64,000 nucleotides of DNA from the NCBI RefSeq assembly GCF_003026455.1, contig NZ_PYMB01000021.1, positions 1 to 64,000 on the forward strand. Direction: 5' to 3'. Source of the stretch: Photobacterium rosenbergii. GTDB taxonomy: Bacteria > Pseudomonadota > Gammaproteobacteria > Enterobacterales > Vibrionaceae. The position numbers and the translations under genes are program-made. This document shows, piece by piece, positions 8,583 to 17,768 of this stretch (position 1 is its first letter; each line of letters opens with the position of its first letter). The notes under the pieces were generated by a model that saw nothing but the letters and a program-made list of their open reading frames with translations, made no database searches and had not been told where the DNA came from.

Positions 8583-9430
8583 TGACCCTGTCGATAGACG
8601 CCCAGCTGAAGCTGGCGGCTAAGGCATTGATTGATGCGGGCTCAGACAGCCCGCATATCGATGCCGCCGTTTTGCTGTGCCATGTGCTCGATAAGCCCCG
8701 CAGTTACCTGTTAACCTGGCCGGAAAAAGAATTGGATGCTGCCCAGCAAACAGCATTTGAATCTGTATTGGCAAGGCGCCTGACGGGTGAGCCGGTGGCT
8801 TATATCGTTGGTGAGCGTGAGTTTTGGTCGCTGCCTCTTAAAGTGGCACCCCATACCCTGATCCCGCGTCCAGATACCGAAAGGTTGGTGGAGCTGGCTC
8901 TGGAAAAGCTGCCTGCCGACGCCTGCAAGGTGTTAGATCTGGGCACAGGGACAGGCGCCATTGCGCTGGCAATGGCCTCAGAGCGACGCGATATTGCCGT
9001 TACTGGTATTGATTTGCGTCCTGAAGCTGCTGCGCTTGCTGAGGAAAACCGCACTAACCTACATATTGCCAATGCACGTTTTCTCTCTGGTAGTTGGTAT
9101 AGCCCGCTGTCAGAGCAAGAACGTTTTGCCGTGATTGTAAGCAACCCACCTTATATCGACAAAATGGATCCCCACCTGGAACAAGGGGATGTCCGCTTTG
9201 AGCCAAAGAGTGCCTTGGTGGCAGAGGATCATGGGTTGGCTGATATTCAGTTGATCAGTGAGCAAGGCCGCCAGCACCTTGAAGTTGGTGGTTGGCTGCT
9301 AATGGAGCACGGATACGAGCAAGGTTTGGCTGTACGTGGTATTTTAGACGCGCTGGGTTACCATGAGGTCTCCACAGCACAGGATTATGCCGGCCTGGAT
9401 CGTGTGACCATGGGCCGCTGGCAAGGATAG
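8582..9430 (+). CDS. prmC: Release-factor glutamine methyltransferase
   Basis: PrmC transfers a methyl group from S-adenosylmethionine to the GGQ glutamine of RF1 and RF2. The 282-residue protein shows the SAM-binding VLDLGTGTGAIALA (around residue 117) and the catalytic NPPY in VSNPPYID. An N-terminal helical domain recognises the release factor. Translation is probably coupled to prfA through the TAATG overlap. Confidence 0.97.
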   Translation: MTLSIDAQLKLAAKALIDAGSDSPHIDAAVLLCHVLDKPRSYLLTWPEKELDAAQQTAFESVLARRLTGEPVAYIVGEREFWSLPLKVAPHTLIPRPDTERLVELALEKLPADACKVLDLGTGTGAIALAMASERRDIAVTGIDLRPEAAALAEENRTNLHIANARFLSGSWYSPLSEQERFAVIVSNPPYIDKMDPHLEQGDVRFEPKSALVAEDHGLADIQLISEQGRQHLEVGGWLLMEHGYEQGLAVRGILDALGYHEVSTAQDYAGLDRVTMGRWQG

Positions 9431-9443
9431 AGAGATAACAACA

Positions 9444-9833
9444 ATGTATACAATGTATCCCGCTATAAAACACCTACATATGCTGGCTATCGCGCTTAGC
9501 GTGACCTTGTTTATCTTGCGTTACTGCTTGATGATGGCCAACTCGTCGTTGAACGAGAAGAAGTTCCTGAAAATTACCCCCCATGTGGTGGATACCGTTT
9601 TATTGCTAACCGGTGTGGCTTTGATTTTCATTACCGGTTTCGTGCCGTTTACGGCGGCAGGTGGCTGGATGACGCAAAAGCTCAGCTGTGTGCTGGCCTA
9701 TATTGCGCTTGGCTACTTCACCCTGAAAATGGGGACGAACAAAGTCTTTAAGACCTTTGCCTTCTTCGGCTCGCTGGGCTGGGTAATGGCCGCCGCCAAA
9801 ATAGCAATGACCAAAACCTCTTTCCTAGGATAA
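9444..9833 (+). CDS. sirB2: SirB2-family membrane protein
   Basis: A 129-residue inner-membrane protein of the SirB2 family with about four transmembrane helices. It contains the family features YPAIKHLHMLAIALS near the N terminus and LGWVMAAAKIAMTKT at the C terminus. The biochemical role is not established. The gene is routinely found between prmC and sirB1 in this operon. A second in-frame ATG three codons downstream could be the true start. Confidence 0.88.
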   Translation: MYTMYPAIKHLHMLAIALSVTLFILRYCLMMANSSLNEKKFLKITPHVVDTVLLLTGVALIFITGFVPFTAAGGWMTQKLSCVLAYIALGYFTLKMGTNKVFKTFAFFGSLGWVMAAAKIAMTKTSFLG

Positions 9834-9835
9834 CC

Positions 9836-10648
9836 ATGTTACGCTTTACCGAACAAGAACTGGAGCAGATGCCGCTGGTGGATGGCGCGGTTGCGATGAC
9901 TGAAGCGGTGGATCCGCGTTTCCCTGCTGGCTGGGTCAGCATCCAGTTGGAACGGCTTGCCCAGGAGGCTGAACAAGCCTTGATGGATGAGCCTGATAGT
10001 TACTTGCGCCTTGAGGGGCTTATTCGCCTGTTTTACCGCGAGTGGGGCTTTATTGGCGATCACGAGCAGTATTACTCATCCGATAACGTGTTTCTCGACA
10101 AAGTCCTTGAGCGCAAGAAAGGGATCCCTGTGTCGCTGGGGGCGCTATTCCTGTTTCTCGCCCAGCGCCTGGATTTGCCGGTCAGTGCCGTTGCTTTCCC
10201 GACCCAGTTTGTTCTTAAGGTAGAGTGGTACGGCAGTGAACCTCAGTTCATTAACCCGTTTGATGGTGAATACCTGAGTAAGCATGTTATGGCGGCCTGG
10301 CTCAAAGGCCACAAAGGACCATTTACCGAGTTGCGCAGCGAGCACTTTGCAACGGCTGGCAACTATGACGTGCTGGCACGCTGGTTGACTGTGATGAAAA
10401 GCGCACTGCTTCGCGAAGGGCTGTTTGCCGAAGCGTTGCGCTGCAGTGATGTCGTTCTGGGGGCTTTCCGTCCGGGAGACCCGCACGAAATCCGTGATCG
10501 TGGCTATATTTACCAGCAGCTAGAGTGCAGCCATGCTGCGGCACTGGATTACGAATACTTTATCGAGCAATGCCCTGAAGACCCAGCTGCCGAGTTGCTG
10601 AAGCTTCAGGTCCAAGAACTCAACAAAGAGCCGTTGACCCTGCATTAA
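9836..10648 (+). CDS. sirB1: SirB1-family protein (transglutaminase-like/TPR)
   Basis: A 270-residue cytoplasmic protein of the SirB1/YchA family. The N-terminal half carries the transglutaminase-like core (LERKKGIPVSLGALFLFLAQRLDLPV), and the C-terminal part looks like a tetratricopeptide segment (ALDYEYFIEQCPEDPAAELLKLQV). No catalytic function is established. It starts two bases after the sirB2 stop, so the two are almost certainly co-translated, and kdsA follows after 36 bp. Confidence 0.88.
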   Translation: MLRFTEQELEQMPLVDGAVAMTEAVDPRFPAGWVSIQLERLAQEAEQALMDEPDSYLRLEGLIRLFYREWGFIGDHEQYYSSDNVFLDKVLERKKGIPVSLGALFLFLAQRLDLPVSAVAFPTQFVLKVEWYGSEPQFINPFDGEYLSKHVMAAWLKGHKGPFTELRSEHFATAGNYDVLARWLTVMKSALLREGLFAEALRCSDVVLGAFRPGDPHEIRDRGYIYQQLECSHAAALDYEYFIEQCPEDPAAELLKLQVQELNKEPLTLH

Positions 10649-10684
10649 TTTGGATAGGGTCTTGGCTAAAAATTAAGAGAGAAG

Positions 10685-11539
10685 ATGATGGAACAGAAAG
10701 TTGTTCGCGTTGGTGATATTGATGTTGCCAATGATAAGCCGTTTGTCCTATTCGGCGGCATGAACGTACTGGAATCACGTGATTTGGCGATGCAGATCTG
10801 TGAAAAGTACGTTGAAGTGACAGATAAGCTAGGCATTCCTTATGTCTTCAAGGCTTCTTTTGACAAAGCTAACCGCTCTTCTGTGCACTCTTACCGTGGT
10901 CCGGGCATGGAAGAAGGCCTGAAGATTTTCCAAGAGTTGAAAGATACCTTCGGCGTGAAAATCATCACTGATATCCACGAGCAGTACCAGGCCCAGCCTG
11001 TTGCCGATGTGGTTGACGTTATCCAGCTGCCGGCTTTCCTTGCTCGCCAGACTGATCTGGTTCAGGCAATGGCAAAAACCGGTGCGGTGATCAACGTGAA
11101 GAAGCCTCAGTTCATGAGCCCTGGCCAGGTTGGTAACATCGTTGAGAAATTCGCTGAGTGCGACAACGAAAATATCATCCTGTGTGAGCGCGGTGTGCTG
11201 CACGGCTACGATAACCTAGTGGTTGATATGCTTGGTTTTGATGTGATGAAGAAGGCCTCTAAAGGTAGCCCGATCATCTTCGATGTTACCCACGCCCTAC
11301 AATGCCGTGATCCTAACGGTGCCGCTTCTGGTGGCCGCCGTGAGCAAACTGTCGATTTGGCACGCTCTGGTCTGGCAACTAAGATTGCAGGCCTGTTTAT
11401 GGAAGCGCACCCGAACCCGGATAAAGCCCGCTGTGACGGCCCATCTGCTTTCCCATTGGACAAGCTAGAGCCATTCCTTGCTCAATTGAAGCAGCTTGAT
11501 GACCTGGTCAAGGGCTTCGAAGAAATCGAAATCAAGTAA
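10685..11539 (+). CDS. kdsA: 3-deoxy-8-phosphooctulonate synthase (KDO-8-P synthase)
   Basis: KdsA condenses phosphoenolpyruvate with arabinose 5-phosphate to give KDO 8-phosphate, a building block of the lipopolysaccharide inner core. The 284-residue TIM-barrel protein contains PFVLFGGMNVLESRD, the KASFDKANRSS substrate loop, LPAFLARQTDL, NVKKPQFMSPG and GLFMEAHPNPDKA, all standard. The metal-site position corresponding to the metal-independent class reads as Asn (INVKKPQ). It ends the hemA operon, just before a strong terminator. Confidence 0.97.
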   Translation: MMEQKVVRVGDIDVANDKPFVLFGGMNVLESRDLAMQICEKYVEVTDKLGIPYVFKASFDKANRSSVHSYRGPGMEEGLKIFQELKDTFGVKIITDIHEQYQAQPVADVVDVIQLPAFLARQTDLVQAMAKTGAVINVKKPQFMSPGQVGNIVEKFAECDNENIILCERGVLHGYDNLVVDMLGFDVMKKASKGSPIIFDVTHALQCRDPNGAASGGRREQTVDLARSGLATKIAGLFMEAHPNPDKARCDGPSAFPLDKLEPFLAQLKQLDDLVKGFEEIEIK

Positions 11540-11562
11540 GATATTTTCTTCTTGCTGATAGT

Positions 11563-11593
11563 AAAAAGGCGATACCGAGGTATCGCCTTTTTT
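11563..11593. terminator. Bidirectional terminator between kdsA and the chemoreceptor gene
   Basis: The hairpin GGCGATAC/GTATCGCC is flanked by an A run on the left and a T run on the right, so it can stop kdsA (+) and the converging chemoreceptor gene (-). Confidence 0.88.
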
Positions 11594-11626
11594 ATTGCTG
11601 CTGCTTTAGCTGGTTTAGCCGCTCAC

Positions 11627-13510
11627 TTATAACTTGAAGCGGCTGATCTCCTGCTGTAGCTGGAATGATAGTTCAGATAGCTCAGCCGCTTGCTTAGCCG
11701 CCTCGCTGGCTTCTACTGCAAGTTCGTTGGAGACATCGCGGATCCCTTCGGTATTACGGGTAATTTCCGATGTCACGGAGGATTGCTCTTCCGCTGCCGA
11801 GGCGATCTGGGTCGCCATATCACTGATGTTGGTCACTGCACTGTTGATCTGGGATAGGCTCGCCGAGGCCGAGTTGGCATCATCGACACTGGTTTCCGCC
11901 AGTTTGCGGCTGTCTTCCATGATCCCGACGGCTTTGCCCGTGGTTTGCTGCAGGGTCTCGATCATCTGCTGGATTTCCTGCGTCGAAGCATGGGTACGCT
12001 GGCTCAGTACGCGGACCTCATCGGCAACAACGGCAAACCCCCGGCCTTGCTCACCGGCACGGGCTGCTTCGATAGCTGCATTGAGTGCCAGCAGGTTAGT
12101 TTGCTCGGCAATTCCCTGAATCGTAGATAGAATGGTATTGATGCTCTGGGCATGGCTGTTCAGCTCACTGATCACACCTGTCGCCGTATCCACTTCAGTC
12201 GCTAGGCTCGTGATGGAGTGCTGGCTCTGGCCGACCTGAGTCGCGCCATGATCAGAAACTTCGACAGTTTCACCGGCTGTACGGGCCGTATTGTCAGCAT
12301 TGCCGGCAATTTCCTGGGTTGCTGCAGCCATCTCATTGATAGCCGTTGCCACCATATTGATTTCGTCCTGCTGGTGCTGGATACGGGTGCTGCGCTCTTC
12401 AGCCTGAGAAGCGGTAACATGTGCCTGCTGGGTCAGGGAGTTAGAGACATCGTTCAGCTTGCACACCATGGCATGCATATTGCCGACGAAACGGTTGAAG
12501 TTATGGGCAAGCTGGCCCACTTCATCATCACTACGAGGCTCCAAGCGCTGGGTCAGGTCACCTTCACCGGTGGCAATTTCAGCCAGTGCTTCAGATACGC
12601 GAGCCAGGTCGCGGAACAGGTAACCGACGAGGGTAGCGGAAATTGCTACCACAATCAGGGTGATCACAATGGAGGTGATGATCAGCTGGCGTAGCAGTGT
12701 CGTGTGGCTCGCTTCTTCAGTCGCGCGATCCATCTCCAGGCCAAGTACCCAGTCTGTCCCCGGTACAGTAGCAAAGTAGAACAGCTTTTCTTTACCGTCG
12801 ATAGTGGCCATTTCAATGCTGCCAGTGCGGGCAGCTTCATCGATCATCGCCATGTTGAGTTCGCTGCTGAAACGGTTGATTGGCTGGAGGATCAAAGACT
12901 CGTCAGGGTGGGCTAGAAAAGTGTTGTCTTGTTTGTTGATCAGCATGGCGTAGGCATTTTTACCTGCATCCAAACTAATAACATCATTTACCAGCTGGTC
13001 AATCAATACGTCGGCACCGACAACACCTTGCAGGCTGCCATTGTTGCGGACAGGCTCGGCAATGGTGATCAGCAATGCATTGGTGATGGCATCACGGTAT
13101 GCGGTGGTAACGATTTGACGGTTAGCGCTCACCGCATCTTGGTACCAAGGGCGGGTACGCGGGTCGTAGTCGGCACGGTTACGCTCAGGATGAGACCGGA
13201 ACATACCTCCGGCTGGAGTACCGAAGAAGATATCGTCGAAACCACCCGCTTTTCGGGCCATTTGTAAATACGGCACCATATTTTCTTCGCGGCTATAGTC
13301 ATTGAACGAGCTCGCGATATCGCGGCGGATATTTACCCATTCGGCAATGCCTTCGTTAGCTGCGTGGGCAATACTCTCGGCTCGGGCGTAGATGCCCTGT
13401 CGGGTTTGGTCAAAGAGTTGGTTGGCGGCAAGCCAAGTCAGTGCCGTTGCCATAATCACAACAGCAAAAAGGCTGGCGCCAATGAGTTTCTGTTTCAAGG
13501 TTAGCGTCAT
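11627..13510 (-). CDS. Methyl-accepting chemotaxis protein with double Cache sensor
   Basis: A transmembrane chemoreceptor of about 627 residues from the ATG at 13510 (protein begins with TLTLKQKLIG). The longer open frame upstream has no family match. Layout: TM1 about 9-31, a periplasmic dCache-type domain with the diagnostic YDPRTRPWYQDA, TM2 around 290-312, HAMP (YLFRDLARVSEALAEIATGEGDLTQR), then the signalling hairpin with the conserved tip GEQGRGFAVVADEVR. dCache chemoreceptors often bind amino or organic acids, but the ligand cannot be read from the sequence. No other che gene is adjacent. Confidence 0.93.
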   Translation of the reverse strand: MTLTLKQKLIGASLFAVVIMATALTWLAANQLFDQTRQGIYARAESIAHAANEGIAEWVNIRRDIASSFNDYSREENMVPYLQMARKAGGFDDIFFGTPAGGMFRSHPERNRADYDPRTRPWYQDAVSANRQIVTTAYRDAITNALLITIAEPVRNNGSLQGVVGADVLIDQLVNDVISLDAGKNAYAMLINKQDNTFLAHPDESLILQPINRFSSELNMAMIDEAARTGSIEMATIDGKEKLFYFATVPGTDWVLGLEMDRATEEASHTTLLRQLIITSIVITLIVVAISATLVGYLFRDLARVSEALAEIATGEGDLTQRLEPRSDDEVGQLAHNFNRFVGNMHAMVCKLNDVSNSLTQQAHVTASQAEERSTRIQHQQDEINMVATAINEMAAATQEIAGNADNTARTAGETVEVSDHGATQVGQSQHSITSLATEVDTATGVISELNSHAQSINTILSTIQGIAEQTNLLALNAAIEAARAGEQGRGFAVVADEVRVLSQRTHASTQEIQQMIETLQQTTGKAVGIMEDSRKLAETSVDDANSASASLSQINSAVTNISDMATQIASAAEEQSSVTSEITRNTEGIRDVSNELAVEASEAAKQAAELSELSFQLQQEISRFKL

Positions 13511-13838
13511 TGTCTTTATCTCAACAACAGGTGGGGGAGGTGTCTGCGAGGCGGATTCTATAGCGATTTTCTGCCTGTTGCACGGAAAAGTGGCCGTGGT
13601 CGAATAAAAAACAACTTGATGATTTTTCGTGACTTTTGATTGACGAAAAAGAGGTGCGCTTCGCCAGAAATTTGACGATTTAACAATGTTTGATATGCAT
13701 TTTGTTACACTTATACCTATAAGGATTATCGACTGCTTATAATGATTATTTTGGATGTTTAGACGTCTAGATGTTGACGCGGCCATTAACAACACTTAGT
13801 CTAGGCGCAATTTCTAAAATAGATGTCCTGTAGTCATC
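13511..13838. other. Intergenic region between divergent chemoreceptor and transporter genes
   Basis: This 328-bp stretch has no convincing gene. The left part is the leader of the chemoreceptor gene. The right part holds a TATAAT hexamer at 13738-13743 and the three MetJ-type boxes described separately. Confidence 0.7.
13753..13776 (+). promoter_or_regulatory. Three tandem MetJ-type operator boxes before the NhaC-family gene
   Basis: Three adjacent 8-mers read GGATGTTT, AGACGTCT and AGATGTTG. The central one is a perfect met box (consensus AGACGTCT) and each neighbour matches 5 of 8. Met boxes act as head-to-tail 8-bp repeats bound by MetJ with S-adenosylmethionine. They lie just downstream of TATAAT at 13738, where binding would block transcription. 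Confidence 0.75.
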
Positions 13839-15200
13839 ATGTCGAACAATACACAACAACATTCTAACGAGCCTGCGCCTTCTGCGTTGGCGTTACTCCC
13901 ATTGGGGATCTTCTTGGCCTTGTTTATTGGTGTGGGTACTTACCTAACCATGCAAGGTGTGGATTTCGCCTTCTACCAATTGCCAGCCCCTGTCGCAGCA
14001 CTGCCTGCGGTAATCGCGGCGATCCTGCTGAGCAAGGAAAAACTCAACAAAGCCATTGAGCAGTTCCTACGTGGAGTAGGCCATAGCGATATTATTGCTA
14101 TGTGTATGATTTACCTATTGGCAGGTGCTTTTGCTTCAGTAGCCAAAGCCACCGGTGGTGTGGATGCCACGGTAAACCTTGGCTTGTCTATGCTTCCTGC
14201 TAGCATGATCCTGCCGGGTATCTTTGTGATTTCAGCCTTTATCGCCACTGCGATGGGCACATCAATGGGCACCATTGCGGCAGTGGCCCCAGTTGCCTTG
14301 GGGATTGCCCAAACGGCTGGCATGGATGTGGCACTGACGGCCGGTGTGGTTCTGAGCGGTGCGATGTTCGGTGATAACCTGTCAATTATCTCGGATACCA
14401 CGATTGCCTCGACACGTTCGCAGGGCTGTCAGATGAAAGACAAATTCCGCGAAAATATCCGTATCGCCCTACCTGCGGCAATTGCAGCGATTTTGTTGTT
14501 CCTATTTAGCAGCACCCCGACTGAAGTACCCGCGACCACAGACGTTGAGTGGCTGAAAGTATTGCCTTATATCACCATCTTGGTATTGGCAGTGTCTGGC
14601 CTGAATGTTTTTGTCGTACTTAGTATCGGTATTTTACTGGCGGGTGGTATCGGTTTATTCGGTACGCCAGATTACAGCCTGTCGACTTACGGTCAGGATA
14701 TCTATGCTGGTTTCGGCAACATGCAGGAGATCTTCCTGCTGTCGATGCTCATCGGTGGTATGGGTGAGTTGATGCGCCGCCAGGGTGGCCTTGCTTACCT
14801 GACACAACTGATCAGCAAAGTGATCCGAGTCTTTAGCAAGCAACATTCGAAAGCCCAGAACCTCCGCGCGAGCGAGTTGGGTATTGCGGGCTTGGTCGGC
14901 CTGACTAACTGCTGTACGGCTAACAATACCGTTGCGATTATTGTCTCTGGCGGTGTAGCCCGTGAACTGGCGGAAGAAAACGGTGTGACGCCTCGCCGCT
15001 CGGCAAGTTTGCTTGATATCTTCTCTTGTGTGGTGCAGGGAGTATTACCATATGGTGCCCAAGCATTGTTGCTGGGCTCAGTATTCGGTCTTTCACCATT
15101 AGAAGTGGTGAGCCATTCTTACTACTGTTTCTTCCTTGCTTTTGCCGCTATCGCAGCCATTTTTATCAAGCACCCAGCGCGCAAACTGGCAACGGCTTGA
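13839..15200 (+). CDS. metT: NhaC-family transporter, probably the methionine transporter MetT
   Basis: A 453-residue inner-membrane protein with about 11-12 transmembrane segments. The motif GDNLSIISDTTIASTRSQGC and the C-terminal GLTNCCTANNTVAII place it in the NhaC Na+/H+ antiporter family. Comparative regulon work on methionine metabolism described an NhaC-type protein, MetT, as the MetJ-controlled methionine permease in Vibrio and Shewanella. The tandem met boxes upstream fit that assignment much better than a sodium/proton antiporter. Transport specificity itself is inferred, not visible. The gene is a single unit followed by a terminator. Confidence 0.75.
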   Translation: MSNNTQQHSNEPAPSALALLPLGIFLALFIGVGTYLTMQGVDFAFYQLPAPVAALPAVIAAILLSKEKLNKAIEQFLRGVGHSDIIAMCMIYLLAGAFASVAKATGGVDATVNLGLSMLPASMILPGIFVISAFIATAMGTSMGTIAAVAPVALGIAQTAGMDVALTAGVVLSGAMFGDNLSIISDTTIASTRSQGCQMKDKFRENIRIALPAAIAAILLFLFSSTPTEVPATTDVEWLKVLPYITILVLAVSGLNVFVVLSIGILLAGGIGLFGTPDYSLSTYGQDIYAGFGNMQEIFLLSMLIGGMGELMRRQGGLAYLTQLISKVIRVFSKQHSKAQNLRASELGIAGLVGLTNCCTANNTVAIIVSGGVARELAEENGVTPRRSASLLDIFSCVVQGVLPYGAQALLLGSVFGLSPLEVVSHSYYCFFLAFAAIAAIFIKHPARKLATA

Positions 15201-15242
15201 TAAGTCGATAGATAAGATTAGAAAAACCGCAAATGATACCAG

Positions 15243-15269
15243 AAGCCTCACACCCGTGAGGCTTTTTTT
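15243..15269 (+). terminator. Terminator after metT
   Basis: The stem AGCCTCAC/GTGAGGCT is followed by seven T residues. Confidence 0.88.
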
Positions 15270-15419
15270 GCTTGTTATCTCATCGTTATGAAAATGCGAA
15301 GCCAGTATAGTGATCTGGTCAACATAATGATGAAAACCCCATAACAGTGTTCACCAAATAACTTAAACTGACGCTCGTCAATTCTAGTAAAAACACATAA
15401 TTAGGTTAAGGTGACCCCA

Positions 15420-17093
15420 ATGACGGAACGCTTTTTCACCAAGGCAGCGTTAACCGCTGCGATTCTGGCTTCTCTGGCAGGTTGTGCGAGCCAATCTGAC
15501 ACCACTGCCCCATCATGGCAGGCTGATCAAACGTATAAGCTAACCATTCTCCACACCAACGATCACCACGGTCGTTTCTGGCATAATTCTTATGGCGAAT
15601 ACGGTATGGCGGCGCGTAAGACGCTATTGGATCAGATCCGTGCAGAAGTTGCAGCTGAGGGTGGTACAACTTTGTTGCTATCGGGGGGCGATATCAACAC
15701 CGGTGTACCTGAATCTGACCTGCAAGATGCAGAGCCGGATTTCAAGGGTATGAATATGCTGGGCTATGATGCAATGGCATTGGGTAACCACGAGTTTGAC
15801 AACCCACTGGAAGTTTTGCGTAAGCAGGAAGAGTGGGCAGAGTTCCCTATGCTGTCTGCCAATATCTACGACAAGGAAACTGGCGATCGCCTATTCCAGC
15901 CATACCAAATCTTCGAGCAGCAAGGCATCAAGATTGCTGTGGTGGGTTTGACCACAGAAGACACGGCGAAGATCGGTAACCCGGAATATATCGGTGGTGT
16001 TGACTTCCGCGATCCTAAGGAAGAAGCCAAGAAGGTGATCGAAGAGCTGAAGGAAACAGAAAATCCGGATGTGATCATTGCGGCAACCCATATGGGCCAC
16101 TATGCCAACGGTAACCATGGCATCAATGCGCCGGGTGATGTTGCCCTTGCCCGTTACCTGCCTGCTGGTGAACTGGATATGATTGTTGGTGGTCACTCCC
16201 AGGAGCCGGTGTGCATGGAAGGTCCAAACATGTACAACAAGAACTTCAACCCAGGTGATGACTGCCAACCGGATCAGCAAAACGGCACCTGGATTGTCCA
16301 GGCCCATGAGTGGGGTAAATATGTTGGCCGTGCGGACTTTGAGTTCCAGAACGGTGAATTGCAAATGGTTAGCTATGATCTGATCCCAGTTAACCTGAAG
16401 AAGAAAGTGAAATTGGCTGATGGCTCCAGCGAGCGGGTATTTATTCAGGACGAGATTGCTCAGGATAGTGAAGTGAAGGCTTTCCTACAGCCATTCCAGG
16501 AGCGTGGTCAAGAGCAGTTGAATATCAAGATCGCCGAGTCTAATGGCAAGCTTGAAGGTGATCGTAATGTGGTTCGCTTCCAGCAGACTAACCTAGGTCG
16601 TTTGATTGCAGCATCACACATGCAGCGTGCCAAGGCAGATTTCGCTGTCATGAACTCGGGCGGCGTCCGCGATTCGATTGCTGGTGGTGATATTACTTAC
16701 AAGGATGTGCTGACGGTGCAGCCATTTGGCAATATCGTCACTTACACCGACATGACCGGTAGCGAAGTGATGGACTACCTGAATGTTGTCGCGACTAAGC
16801 CGGTTGACTCAGGTGCCTATGCCCAGTTCTACGGTATCTCTATGACAGTGGCTAACGGTAAAGTGAGCGATGTGAAGATCGGTGGCAAGCCATTGAGCTT
16901 GACGGAAACATACCGCTTCACCGTACCGAGCTTTAACGCTGCAGGAGGCGACGGTTACCCTAAGATCACCGAACACTCAGGCCATGTGAATACCGGTTTC
17001 GTTGATGCAGAAGTACTGAAAGAGTTCCTGCAGACCAACAGCCCGATTGATGTGAACGCGTTCGCACCAAAAGGTGAGATGGTTTACCGTTAA
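15420..17093 (+). CDS. nutA: Surface/periplasmic 5'-nucleotidase lipoprotein (UshA/NutA family)
   Basis: The enzyme hydrolyses extracellular nucleotides to nucleosides and phosphate. The predicted lipoprotein signal ends at LAGC. The N-terminal metallophosphatase domain has HTNDHHGRFW, GGDINTG, ALGNHEFDN and the His-containing ATHMGH and GGHS, which bind the two metals. The C-terminal 5'-nucleotidase domain shows NSGGVRDSI and SFNAAGGDGYP. I prefer the ATG at 15420 (AAGGTG ribosome site) over the GTG at 15411; it gives 557 residues. Vibrio NutA is the close relative. Nucleosides released could be imported by the NupC encoded at 58559. Confidence 0.9.
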   Translation: MTERFFTKAALTAAILASLAGCASQSDTTAPSWQADQTYKLTILHTNDHHGRFWHNSYGEYGMAARKTLLDQIRAEVAAEGGTTLLLSGGDINTGVPESDLQDAEPDFKGMNMLGYDAMALGNHEFDNPLEVLRKQEEWAEFPMLSANIYDKETGDRLFQPYQIFEQQGIKIAVVGLTTEDTAKIGNPEYIGGVDFRDPKEEAKKVIEELKETENPDVIIAATHMGHYANGNHGINAPGDVALARYLPAGELDMIVGGHSQEPVCMEGPNMYNKNFNPGDDCQPDQQNGTWIVQAHEWGKYVGRADFEFQNGELQMVSYDLIPVNLKKKVKLADGSSERVFIQDEIAQDSEVKAFLQPFQERGQEQLNIKIAESNGKLEGDRNVVRFQQTNLGRLIAASHMQRAKADFAVMNSGGVRDSIAGGDITYKDVLTVQPFGNIVTYTDMTGSEVMDYLNVVATKPVDSGAYAQFYGISMTVANGKVSDVKIGGKPLSLTETYRFTVPSFNAAGGDGYPKITEHSGHVNTGFVDAEVLKEFLQTNSPIDVNAFAPKGEMVYR

Positions 17094-17117
17094 CAATTAC
17101 GGTTAACGCTATTGAGC

Positions 17118-17144
17118 AAAGCCCTGCGCATGCAGGGCTTTTTT
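17118..17144 (+). terminator. Terminator after nutA
   Basis: AAAGCCCTGC and GCAGGGCTTT form the stem around a short GCAT-type loop, followed by T6. Confidence 0.88.
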
Positions 17145-17242
17145 AATGGGCCCTATTTAAGCCAAAGCGTCTTTTTTCTTTTGGCGTCAACCGGGTTGGG
17201 CTATAGTGGCTGTCGTTATTTGGAAACGGAACCGGAGCGGCC

Positions 17243-17719
17243 ATGACACCTGCTATTAATCTTGCCAAGAAAAAGAAAATCGCCCACACCATCCATCAGT
17301 ACAAGCATGATCCGGCCAATACCAACTTTGGCCTGGAGGCAGCAGAGGTACTGGGGCAAGATCCGAATCAGGTGTTCAAAACGCTGTTGTTTGCGCTCAA
17401 TGGTGACCCTAAAAAGCTGGCGGTGGCAATTGTACCTGTTGCCGGCTTGCTCGATCTCAAAGCGGCAGCGAAGGCGGCGGGTGCTAAGAAGGCAGATATG
17501 GCTGACCCACAAATTGCAGAGAAAACGACGGGCTATATTGTCGGTGGCATCAGCCCTTTGGGACAGAAGAAACGCCTGCCGACCTTTCTTGATGCCTCTG
17601 CCGAGCAGTATGAGACCATCTGCGTCAGTGCTGGCCGACGAGGGTTGGAAATCGAGTTGGCGCCGGGCGATCTTCTTTCGTTGACTGGCGGGCAGTTTGC
17701 GCCATTGGCAAAACTCTGA
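17243..17719 (+). CDS. ybaK: Cys-tRNA(Pro)/Cys-tRNA(Cys) deacylase YbaK
   Basis: A 158-residue trans-editing protein that removes cysteine mis-attached to tRNA(Pro) by prolyl-tRNA synthetase. It is a complete YbaK/EbsC-family protein. The family features are QVFKTLLF near residue 43, the catalytic-lysine region around KLAVAIVPV, and the GYIVGGISPLGQKKRLPTF loop. It is a separate gene between the nutA terminator and a LysR regulator 49 bp downstream. Confidence 0.93.
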   Translation: MTPAINLAKKKKIAHTIHQYKHDPANTNFGLEAAEVLGQDPNQVFKTLLFALNGDPKKLAVAIVPVAGLLDLKAAAKAAGAKKADMADPQIAEKTTGYIVGGISPLGQKKRLPTFLDASAEQYETICVSAGRRGLEIELAPGDLLSLTGGQFAPLAKL

Positions 17720-17768
17720 TTTTCAATAGCCTAGCTTTCAATAAACCCGTTTTCAGTTAAGGGGAGCC

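Noticed and set aside
13511..13795. Longer N-terminal version of the chemoreceptor
   Set aside because: The extension lacks any family match and crosses the divergent control region; TM1 starts right after the ATG at 13510.
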